In this document: piece by piece, positions 1 to 5,371 of the stretch
Layout of the letters: every line of letters begins with the position of its first letter
Numbering within the stretch: position 1 is the first letter of the stretch
Source: Bacteroidales bacterium
GTDB lineage: Bacteria > Bacteroidota > Bacteroidia > Bacteroidales > GCA-2748055
NCBI GenBank assembly: GCA_029934875.1
Contig: JAOZLK010000352.1
Span: 1 to 5,371, forward strand
DNA: 5,371 nt
Direction: 5' to 3'
Notes under the pieces: generated by a model
Seen by the model: only the letters and a program-made list of their open reading frames with translations
What the model was told of the DNA's origin: nothing
Database searches by the model: none
Position numbers and translations under genes: made by a program

Positions 1-2418
1 GCCACGCTCTCAGCGATCTGTTACTCAGCGAGCAAGTGCTTATGGATAGGGTCAAAAAATCAGCTTTTCAGATATGATATTGCTAAAGACTCCATTGCAG
101 TTGTTAAGATGCCCATCGATGATGATTTTATTGTTACAGGACTTATCGAAGATGAGGATGGGATCATCTGGGGTAACAGTAACAATACCATATTCCGATT
201 TGATTCCTCCAATGAAGAGTTCAACTATTTTCATATTCCAGGGCGAATACCATTGAATAAAATAATTGTTTCTCCCTTCAGAAGAGTGGATAATGGTGAT
301 ATCCTGGTGTGCGGTTTTGATGGCTTCCTTAAATTCAATCCCCGGGAGATCTCTATGAGGGATGAGGCCCGGCAAGTGCTAATCACATCCATAAGCATAA
401 ATGGGGAGCCTGTTTTTCCTCAAATGGAAGTTTCCGGGAAGGTGATTCTGAATACAACCATTTCTAATAGCAAAGACCTGAAACTCCCCTATAAAAGCAG
501 AACCATTAAGCTCGAATATTCATCCTTTCCATATGGGGATATGGGTCGGGAGCAGTACGCTAGCATGCTGGATGGATTTGAATCTGTCTGGAGAGTGAAT
601 GAACCGGGATCCAACTCCATTGATTATATTAACCTGCCACCAGGGAAGTATACATTCAGGGTGAAGAGTATGTCAGGCAATTCAGAAAAGCAGATCACTT
701 CACTGGATATAAGAATCAGCTTGCCCTTCTGGGCAAGCCCTCCACTATTTGCGGCTTATATTATTTTGCTCATGCTGACTATTGGAGTGATGATATACCA
801 GTATCGCAACAGGCTGAAAGATAAGGCCCAGATGAACCTGATACGGTTTGAAAAGGAACAAAGCGAACTGCGTAATACATCAAAAATAAGGTTCTACATC
901 AATATATCCCATGAGCTACTTACATCCATCAGCCTGATTTTAGATCCCTTAAAAAGCCTCTTATCCCGAAAGGAGATCAGGGATGATACCAGGAAGACAT
1001 TGAAACTCATTGAAAGGAATGCTCATTTTCTGAAAGTTTATATCGATCAGTTATTGAATTTCAGGAAGATTGAATTGGATCAAAAAGGCTACCAATCAAG
1101 TGATAAGCTTGAATTAGTCTCATTCAGTAAGGAGATCGTAGAATCGTTCAAAGGAAAGGCCATTTCGAAGGGGGTGCGGCTGAAGTTGAAGGCAGAAATG
1201 AAGGAGCTGATGATTGAAATCGATGAAGAGAAGCTCTATTCCATCATGCAAAATCTCTTGTCCAATGCCATTAAGTTCTCTCCTGCCGGGGGAAGTGTGG
1301 TGCTGGAAATTAAAGCAAGCTCAGGGCAAAAGATTATCATCGAGGTAAGGGATAAGGGTATTGGAATAGCGGAATCGGATCAGGAAAAAGTATTTGATAG
1401 GTTTTACCAGGTAAGCGAAGGAAATATCTCCAAAAGAGGTATGGGGATCGGGCTGACAATTGTAAGGGATTTTGTGGAGATCATGAATGGAAGTATTGAG
1501 ATCAATAGTGAATTTGGAGTTGGAACCTCGGTAACTATTGTTCTGCCAACGAACAATGAATTTGCTCCGAGGGGAGTGGATGAAATGTATGTGAAAGAGT
1601 ATGTCAATAAGGAAGCCATTCAAAAAGCGCATGAATCTTCCAGATCTCTGGAAACCAATGTCAGTGGCTTGCCCCTTGTTCTGCTTGTCGATGAGAACAA
1701 TGACCTGTACGATTATATCCGCACATCATTGGGCAACAGGTATTGTGTAATATGGGCTTCAGGAGGTAAAGAGGCATTGGATATTTTAAGTGGAAATACC
1801 CCCTCAATTATTGTAAGTGAAATTCAACTACCGGATATGGATGGAATTTCATTTGCCCGGCAGCTTAGGAAGAAGATAAAAACAAGCAGAGTTCCCATTA
1901 TCTTCCTGAGTTCTAAAATAGAGAAGGATAGCCAGTTAACAGCCATAGAGGCAGGAGTTGATCTATTTCTTGCAAAGCCATTTGAGGTTGATGTGCTGGA
2001 GGCGAATATTGCCAATCTGATTGGAAACAGGGAGAAGACTGAGCAGTTTATCAATCGCAGACTATTATTGAATGCCCAGGATGTTGAGGTTGATTCCAAG
2101 GAGGATAAATTGTTGAAAGAGCTTGTGGAATATATTCATAAGAATATGACAAACTCCCGAATCACAGCCACTGATATCAGTTATGCACTTGGTGTTAGCC
2201 ACTCAAATCTATACAGGAAAATTAAGAGCCTCACCGACCAGTCTCTTAACGAGTTTATCAGATTTATCAGATTGCAGAAAGCAGAACAACTTTTAGCAAG
2301 TGATAAATTATCGGTTTCAGAGGTAATGTTCCAGGTTGGGTTCACCAATCACTCATACTTCTCCAAGTGTTTCAAGAAAATCTATTCGGTCACACCAAAA
2401 AACTACACAAAGAAGTAA
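1..2418 (+). CDS. Hybrid two-component system sensor/regulator (HTCS), 5' partial
   Basis: Inner-membrane one-protein two-component system of the Bacteroidota type that senses oligosaccharides in the periplasm and activates polysaccharide-utilisation genes. The frame is open from base 1, so the true start lies upstream; an ATG at 109 is internal. Counting codons from base 1: end of a Reg_prop beta-propeller (1-115, with GLIEDEDGIIWG at 47-58), Y_Y_Y domain (about 165-238), one membrane helix (about 247-266), HisKA with His304, HATPase (N-box Asn418/Asn422, DKGIGI from 451, GMGIGL from 480), receiver (about 558-672) and AraC-type HTH (about 703-803). Full HTCS proteins have about 1300-1400 residues, so roughly 500 are missing. 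Two oddities: the H-box reads HELLTS rather than HELRTP, and the receiver phospho-acceptor position is Glu607 instead of Asp, while Asp564, Glu565, Ser637 and Lys659 are kept. The family is certain; the ligand is unknown. Confidence 0.96.
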   Translation, partial: ATLSAICYSASKCLWIGSKNQLFRYDIAKDSIAVVKMPIDDDFIVTGLIEDEDGIIWGNSNNTIFRFDSSNEEFNYFHIPGRIPLNKIIVSPFRRVDNGDILVCGFDGFLKFNPREISMRDEARQVLITSISINGEPVFPQMEVSGKVILNTTISNSKDLKLPYKSRTIKLEYSSFPYGDMGREQYASMLDGFESVWRVNEPGSNSIDYINLPPGKYTFRVKSMSGNSEKQITSLDIRISLPFWASPPLFAAYIILLMLTIGVMIYQYRNRLKDKAQMNLIRFEKEQSELRNTSKIRFYINISHELLTSISLILDPLKSLLSRKEIRDDTRKTLKLIERNAHFLKVYIDQLLNFRKIELDQKGYQSSDKLELVSFSKEIVESFKGKAISKGVRLKLKAEMKELMIEIDEEKLYSIMQNLLSNAIKFSPAGGSVVLEIKASSGQKIIIEVRDKGIGIAESDQEKVFDRFYQVSEGNISKRGMGIGLTIVRDFVEIMNGSIEINSEFGVGTSVTIVLPTNNEFAPRGVDEMYVKEYVNKEAIQKAHESSRSLETNVSGLPLVLLVDENNDLYDYIRTSLGNRYCVIWASGGKEALDILSGNTPSIIVSEIQLPDMDGISFARQLRKKIKTSRVPIIFLSSKIEKDSQLTAIEAGVDLFLAKPFEVDVLEANIANLIGNREKTEQFINRRLLLNAQDVEVDSKEDKLLKELVEYIHKNMTNSRITATDISYALGVSHSNLYRKIKSLTDQSLNEFIRFIRLQKAEQLLASDKLSVSEVMFQVGFTNHSYFSKCFKKIYSVTPKNYTKK
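719..738 (+). other. Perfect 8-bp hairpin inside the HTCS coding sequence
   Basis: GCTTGCCC (719-726) and GGGCAAGC (731-738) are exact reverse complements around a TTCT loop, so the mRNA can form a GC-rich 8-bp stem. It sits in the codons for the SLPFWAS stretch just before the membrane helix. No U-tract follows, so it is not an intrinsic terminator. The structure is visible in the sequence; any function is unknown, and it may be a by-product of codon choice. Confidence 0.4.
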
Positions 2419-2432
2419 ATTCTCCTAATGCC

Positions 2433-3614
2433 TTATTCCTGCCATAGTACCGGCTGCCGGAAGGGAAAATTACGGATCACCTCCTCCATTTTGGGATCGG
2501 ACTCAAGCGATTTCCACAGATCTATATATTCCGGGTGATCAAGTGCCAGTCCTCCGAAAAGCAGGAAGGGATGGCGGACAGGCCACTGCTCGTAATACAT
2601 CACATCAGGATCCTTGAACCAGGTGGATTTATCTTTCATATAAGGATACATGAAGGAAAGTCCTTTCCTGATCCCTCTGCCATCACCTGTTTCGAATGTC
2701 CATAGATTCTCATCGGGCGTGGACAGAATCTGCACCACCATGCTCATGACTTCCAGGTTGAACAGGGAATAAGCATAGGGTTTGGTCCGTGCCAGTTCTT
2801 TTGGAAAACTCCCGTCTTCGGCCATTTGACCCGGAAGAAGGACATCCCTGTACATATCCCTGCAAAAGTCAAGTTTTTCCTGGTCATCCAGCATGGAAGC
2901 AAAGGAGGCCACCTGGACCACCCAGCAGGTACTATGGTTATTCCCGTGGTCTCTCTCGGCTCTTCCAAACTCGTGGGTGCACATCCAATCGGTGTACCTG
3001 GCGAACCACTCCTTTATGGATTCTTCTGATTCTCCAGTAAGGGAGCCCATTTCTACCAATACCTGGATGGCACGGGCCACTTCCGCAAGATGCAGGGTAT
3101 CAATGATGCCGATACCCCTACCGCTTACCCTGCCCATGATGGCCTGGGCATACTTAAGGTCCGGGGTCATCCTGGTTTCCGGGTCTGAAAACCAGGCCAG
3201 GAGATGCCTGATGGCCGCCTTGGCGTACTTCTCCTCCCCTGTAATTTTATAGGCAGCAACCAGGGTGGGCACCCATATACTCATGTTTCGCATGGCTTTC
3301 CTGTGGGCAGTAAAATTGTCAGGATTGGTTTTCCCGTCCCGGCGAATATAGGGCCCGTCAGGATGCTCCGGATCGGGCCACCAGTAATCACCTTCGGAAT
3401 AATAGTCATGCAGGCCTCCCGCACTTCTGTCACAGCTATAGGCCGTAACAGTTTCAGGTTCTTCCCTCAGGTAGAATTCTGCTGCACTTAAGATCCGGGC
3501 CCGGTCAATTTCAGCAACATCTACCGCATGCTTGCCGACCGAGCACCCGCTGCTAAACATAATGCATAATAGAGAGACGTACAGAACCGGGCTTATATAT
3601 TTCCTGACTTTCAT
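2433..3614 (-). CDS. Alginate lyase superfamily lipoprotein (PL5/PL38-like)
   Basis: Predicted polysaccharide lyase of the (alpha/alpha)-barrel alginate lyase superfamily (Pfam Alginate_lyase). Such enzymes cleave 1,4-linked uronic-acid polymers such as alginate or glucuronan by beta-elimination. The 393-residue protein starts with a lipoprotein signal (KVRK, hydrophobic core, lipobox SSGC with Cys24). SVGKH after the Cys is not an acidic surface-export signal, so a periplasm-facing lipoprotein is more likely; that is inference. Landmarks are DYWWPDPEHPDGPY (76-89), RRDGKTNPDNF (91-101), NNH (225-227), FPKELARTKPYAY (270-282) and a C-terminal YYEQWP (340-345). By comparison from memory with PL5 lyase A1-III (His192, Tyr246), His227 and Tyr282 are the likely catalytic pair, with Asn226 as neutraliser. 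It lies 6 bases downstream of the radical SAM gene, probably in one transcript. The gene looks more GC-rich than its neighbours. Substrate and exact PL family are not settled. Confidence 0.87.
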   Translation of the reverse strand: MKVRKYISPVLYVSLLCIMFSSGCSVGKHAVDVAEIDRARILSAAEFYLREEPETVTAYSCDRSAGGLHDYYSEGDYWWPDPEHPDGPYIRRDGKTNPDNFTAHRKAMRNMSIWVPTLVAAYKITGEEKYAKAAIRHLLAWFSDPETRMTPDLKYAQAIMGRVSGRGIGIIDTLHLAEVARAIQVLVEMGSLTGESEESIKEWFARYTDWMCTHEFGRAERDHGNNHSTCWVVQVASFASMLDDQEKLDFCRDMYRDVLLPGQMAEDGSFPKELARTKPYAYSLFNLEVMSMVVQILSTPDENLWTFETGDGRGIRKGLSFMYPYMKDKSTWFKDPDVMYYEQWPVRHPFLLFGGLALDHPEYIDLWKSLESDPKMEEVIRNFPFRQPVLWQE

Positions 3615-3620
3615 GGTGGC

Positions 3621-4340
3621 TTAATTTGCCTGGATTGCTATGGCAGGGCGTTTCTGGTTATTACTTTTTCCTTCATATAAAGCAGCGCAATTTGAGGAAG
3701 GATAGGGTTTAGGTGAAACATCAAATATTACCTTATTTTCAAATAGATTACCGTATTTGTTGAATATTCCCGAGCATCTCCTTAAATCGCCATTTCGGGT
3801 CCTAAAAAGGAATCGACCACCGGCGTGGCAGAGCTTCCCCTTTAAGGAGGGGATCTCATCTAATAGTGCAAATTCAGGCCAATCCGCATCAAAGGCACGA
3901 ATGAATTCTCCCTCTTCTTCTGTAAAGGAAGCAGGATAGTGTGCTTTTTCAATATAGGCTTCGAGATTTTTATCTGTCTTTTCCCGCTCAATAATATGTA
4001 CCGCTGCATTGATGAAAATCGTTCGCTCCGGATCTACCTGGTCAGCAAAGTCATAAATATTATTCAGCGACAGGTTGGTGTTTAAAGCCAGGAAATGTTT
4101 TTTTGTGAGCTCCTGGCATATTTCAATAAAATTTGGCTCAAGAAAGGGTTCCCCTCCGGAGATAAGAAAGACCCAATCATTTCCCAAAGTTCTTAAACCC
4201 TCGGATAGTCTGGATACCTTGATTGGTTCCTGAGTTTTGCTGCTTAACCAGGTATGGCAGTAATCACAGCGAAAGTTACAGTTATCATTGATGTGCCAGG
4301 TGATCATCCGGTGATCCTTAAAACTTCCAGTATAGAGCAT
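3621..4340 (-). CDS. Short radical SAM protein with degenerate SPASM/twitch-like tail
   Basis: Radical SAM enzyme of unknown reaction, 239 residues. It has the iron-sulfur motif CNFRCDYC (Cys21, Cys25, Cys28) and the SAM-binding GGEP (62-65). A C-terminal segment resembles a twitch/SPASM region: KLCHAGGRF (Cys171), NGDLRRCSGI (Cys189), GNLFENK and SSNC (Cys218). The number of C-terminal cysteines looks too low for a complete auxiliary cluster. After NAAVHIIEREKTDKNLEAYIEK (112-133, which I read as the middle of the barrel) the sequence passes straight to HYPASFTEEE. In relatives as I remember them, some 50 residues with further barrel strands lie between such blocks, so an in-frame internal deletion or a natural short form is possible. 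ATG at 4338-4340 is used as start; ATG at 4305-4307 (Met12) follows an AAGGATC sequence and is an alternative. Its stop is 6 bases from the start of the lyase, suggesting co-transcription. Confidence 0.83.
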   Translation of the reverse strand: MLYTGSFKDHRMITWHINDNCNFRCDYCHTWLSSKTQEPIKVSRLSEGLRTLGNDWVFLISGGEPFLEPNFIEICQELTKKHFLALNTNLSLNNIYDFADQVDPERTIFINAAVHIIEREKTDKNLEAYIEKAHYPASFTEEEGEFIRAFDADWPEFALLDEIPSLKGKLCHAGGRFLFRTRNGDLRRCSGIFNKYGNLFENKVIFDVSPKPYPSSNCAALYEGKSNNQKRPAIAIQAN

Positions 4341-4383
4341 AAGAAAATATTTAGTGTCAGTAATGTCCGGATCCTGATTAGCA

Positions 4384-4414
4384 TAAAGTTAAGGGATTGA
4401 TTTTGCATATCAAA
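4384..4414 (-). promoter_or_regulatory. Candidate Bacteroidota promoter for the radical SAM-lyase pair
   Basis: On the minus strand TTTG (4414-4411) is followed after exactly 19 bases by TAACTTTA (4391-4384). This matches the Bacteroidota consensus TTTG-N19-TAnnTTTG except for the last base. Transcription would begin near 4380 and leave a leader of about 40 bases before the ATG at 4340. It is the best promoter match in the divergent intergenic region. Confidence 0.5.
4397..4413. repeat. Inverted repeat TTGAT-N7-ATCAA in the divergent intergenic region
   Basis: TTGAT (4397-4401) and ATCAA (4409-4413) are perfect 5-bp arms around 7 bases. The right arm overlaps the -33 TTTG of the minus-strand promoter. 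The half-sites equal FNR half-sites, but the FNR spacer is 4, so binding by a standard Crp/Fnr dimer is doubtful. The region between the two divergent genes (4341-4451) otherwise shows no gene or RNA. Confidence 0.3.
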
Positions 4415-4451
4415 GTTGCTTAGTACCAGGAACCGTGGTATATTGTCCAGT

Positions 4452-5072
4452 ATGAATCCTGATTTCTCCCCCTCACTTTTCTCATTTGAGCAGGCCCTGC
4501 TAGAAGAGTTGAAACAACTTGAAGTTGTTGAGATTCCAGCAGGCCAGGTTGTTCTGAAAGAAAATGAATATATCAAGGTCATTCCCATTGTGCTGGAGGG
4601 ATCCATCAAACTTCGAAAGCTGGATCCAACAGGTCGGGAGATCATATTTTACCACATTGAGGCCGGTGAAAGTTGTATTCTATCCATCACTTCATGTTTG
4701 AATAACAGGGAGAGTCAGGCTGAAGCAATCATTGAGAAAAAAACCCGCATGATTATCGTGGAGGCCAGCAGGGTTCGTAACTGGATGGATGAGTTTTCAT
4801 CCTGGAGGCAGTTTGTTGTGAAGCTGTATTATAGCCGGATGGCTGATCTGATGACCCTGGTTGATCTGGTTGTTTTCAAAAGTGTTGACAGCAGGCTGAT
4901 CCGGCATCTAAAGGATCATGCAGTAAACAATGAACTGGAAACCACACATCAACAGCTCGCCGGTGAGCTGGGCACAGCCAGGGAAGTGATATCCCGTCTT
5001 CTGAAGCAAATGGAGAATGAAAACCTGATCTCCCTGGAAAGGGGTAAAATAAAATTAATCAAGCCTTTGTGA
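4452..5072 (+). CDS. Crp/Fnr family transcriptional regulator
   Basis: Cytoplasmic homodimeric DNA-binding regulator of 206 residues. An N-terminal cyclic-nucleotide-binding-like beta-roll (about 15-105, IPAGQVVLKENEYIKVIPIV) is followed by a dimerisation helix (about 107-140) and a winged HTH (about 145-204). The HTH segment HQQLAGELGTAREVISRLL aligns with E. coli CRP so that Arg177, Glu178 and Arg182 match Arg180, Glu181 and Arg185, the residues that read GTGA; Ser181 matches FNR Ser212. The phosphate-binding Arg-Ser pair of CRP is absent (ESQAEA at 87-92), so cAMP binding is unlikely. There is no N-terminal FNR cysteine cluster, but Cys75 and Cys82 sit in the effector loop. ATG 4452 is chosen because it gives the usual short N-terminus; an in-frame TTG at 4416 would add 12 residues unlike the family. 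The gene is divergent from the radical SAM gene and upstream of the DUF2892 gene, which may be its target. The effector is unknown. Confidence 0.92.
   Translation: MNPDFSPSLFSFEQALLEELKQLEVVEIPAGQVVLKENEYIKVIPIVLEGSIKLRKLDPTGREIIFYHIEAGESCILSITSCLNNRESQAEAIIEKKTRMIIVEASRVRNWMDEFSSWRQFVVKLYYSRMADLMTLVDLVVFKSVDSRLIRHLKDHAVNNELETTHQQLAGELGTAREVISRLLKQMENENLISLERGKIKLIKPL
4513..4529. repeat. 17-bp perfect palindrome in the 5' part of the Crp/Fnr gene
   Basis: AACAACTT (4513-4520) and AAGTTGTT (4522-4529) are exact reverse complements around one central G. It lies about 60 bases inside the coding sequence, in the codons for KQLEVV. It could be an intragenic operator for autoregulation or a chance result of codon use; the sequence alone does not decide. 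Confidence 0.35.
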
Positions 5073-5083
5073 CCAGGGTCACC
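5068..5083. promoter_or_regulatory. CRP-like operator TGTGA-N6-TCACC
   Basis: TGTGA (5068-5072), six bases, then TCACC (5079-5083) match the E. coli CRP half-sites TGTGA-N6-TCACA in 9 of 10 positions; the core GTGACC-AG-GGTCAC is a perfect dyad. It overlaps the TGA stop of the Crp/Fnr gene and directly abuts the TTG of the downstream promoter. Its centre (5075.5) is about 40-43 bases before the expected start of transcription, the class II activator position. As a hairpin it would have a tiny loop and no U-tract, so a terminator is less likely. Confidence 0.55.
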
Positions 5084-5113
5084 TTGTTCTTCTTGCCCCC
5101 GTTCTTATTTTTG
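5084..5113 (+). promoter_or_regulatory. Bacteroidota promoter for the DUF2892 gene
   Basis: TTG (5084-5086), 19 bases, then TATTTTTG (5106-5113) fit the Bacteroidota promoter consensus TTG-N19-TAnnTTTG completely. Transcription should start near 5117, leaving a short AT-rich leader of about 20 bases before the ATG at 5137, without a Shine-Dalgarno sequence. The small gene can therefore be transcribed independently of the Crp/Fnr gene upstream. Confidence 0.6.
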
Positions 5114-5136
5114 GACTAAAATAAAACAATCTAATT

Positions 5137-5322
5137 ATGAAAAAGAACATTGGTATATCAGACAGGTGGATCAGGGTAGTGGCGGGCCTTATTATAATTG
5201 CTGCAGGAGTATATTATAAATCCTGGTGGGGTCTGGTGGGCCTCGTACCTCTATCGACCGCGCTTATAAGAACTTGTCCCCTCTATCTTCCCTTTGGACT
5301 CAGTACCAGGCGAGGGAAGTAA
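5137..5322 (+). CDS. YgaP-like transmembrane domain protein (DUF2892)
   Basis: Small inner-membrane protein of 61 residues. It has the DUF2892/YgaP transmembrane signature: an N-terminal MKKNIGISDRWIR, a first hydrophobic helix (about 13-26, VVAGLIIIAAGVYY), a second (about 30-44, WGLVGLVPLSTALIR) and the terminal TCPLYLPFG (46-54). In E. coli YgaP this domain is fused to a rhodanese that handles sulfane sulfur; here it stands alone, which is common. Its own biochemical role is not known. The length is complete for the family and the start is clear. It lies 64 bases after the Crp/Fnr stop, with its own promoter and a CRP-like site, and a terminator closes the unit, so it is probably a monocistronic target of the regulator. 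A link to sulfur metabolism is inference from the family only. Confidence 0.88.
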   Translation: MKKNIGISDRWIRVVAGLIIIAAGVYYKSWWGLVGLVPLSTALIRTCPLYLPFGLSTRRGK

Positions 5323-5342
5323 GTTTTCACGAATTAAGGATC

Positions 5343-5371
5343 AAGCTGTTTCATTTGGAGCAGCTTTTTTT
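5343..5371 (+). terminator. Intrinsic terminator after the DUF2892 gene
   Basis: AAGCTG (5343-5348) pairs with CAGCTT (5361-5366). The stem extends inward through TTTC/GGAG with two G-U pairs to about 10 bp around an ATTT loop. A T-run continues to the window end. It lies 20 bases after the stop codon, ending the DUF2892 transcript. Confidence 0.82.

Noticed and set aside
2450..2460. CCGG-CTG-CCGG inverted repeat near the lyase 3' end
   Set aside because: Only 4-bp arms with a 3-base loop, inside the coding sequence and without a U-tract in either direction.
2789..3491. Plus-strand open frames opposite the lyase gene
   Set aside because: They are shadows of a well-supported lyase: overlapping one another, low-complexity, and without recognisable domains.
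3832..3852. CCCCT/AGGGG inverted repeat in the radical SAM gene
   Set aside because: Five-base arms within coding sequence and no T-run, so neither terminator nor operator is supported.
4098..4107. A_AAA_AAA slippery heptamer in the radical SAM gene
   Set aside because: It fits the form of a -1 frameshift site, but encodes ordinary Thr-Lys-Lys, has no clear downstream structure, and lies far from the suspected deletion point.
4299..4316. GGTGATC direct repeat in the start of the radical SAM gene
   Set aside because: Two 7-base copies inside coding sequence are explained by codon use around HRMITWH; no third copy or promoter context.
4416..4446. Possible promoter TTG-N20-TATATTGT for the Crp/Fnr gene
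   Set aside because: The -7 match has two mismatches in TTTG and would make the transcript start at or after the ATG. Another near match (TGATTTTG, 4398-4405) has no good -33 partner.
4416..4451. In-frame TTG start giving a 218-residue Crp/Fnr protein
   Set aside because: The 12 extra residues (LSTRNRGILSS) do not resemble family N-termini, no ribosome site precedes the TTG, and ATG 4452 gives the usual length.

Overview
The window looks like a piece of a Bacteroidota (Bacteroidetes) chromosome. Three things point there: a hybrid two-component system of the kind that controls polysaccharide utilisation loci, promoters of the TTG-N19-TAnnTTTG type instead of sigma70-like boxes, and starts without clear Shine-Dalgarno sequences. 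The genus cannot be read from this sequence. I see no tRNA, rRNA, CRISPR array or insertion sequence.

Layout. Bases 1-2418 (+) hold the C-terminal 805 codons of a hybrid two-component system (HTCS); the reading frame is open from base 1, so the gene starts outside the window. Convergent with it, after 14 bases, is a minus-strand pair: a lipoprotein of the alginate lyase superfamily (2433-3614) and, 6 bases upstream of it, a short radical SAM protein (3621-4340). A candidate promoter for this pair lies at 4384-4414. Divergent from the pair is a Crp/Fnr-type regulator (4452-5072, +). It is followed by a small YgaP-like/DUF2892 membrane protein (5137-5322, +) with its own promoter (5084-5113) and a strong intrinsic terminator (5343-5371).

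How the genes may work together. The HTCS and the lyase form a plausible carbohydrate module: a membrane sensor for an oligosaccharide next to a lyase for uronic-acid polysaccharide. The radical SAM protein co-transcribed with the lyase is not a usual partner, and it appears to lack a central block of its barrel. The second module is regulatory: the Crp/Fnr protein keeps the recognition-helix residues that read GTGA half-sites. A near-consensus TGTGA-N6-TCACC dyad overlaps its own stop codon and abuts the -33 element of the DUF2892 promoter, so direct activation of the small membrane protein by its upstream neighbour is a testable prediction.

The most unusual single observation is that the HTCS receiver domain carries Glu where the phospho-accepting Asp should be. 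Its H-box is also altered (HELLTS instead of HELRTP), which raises the question whether this regulator still works by phosphotransfer.
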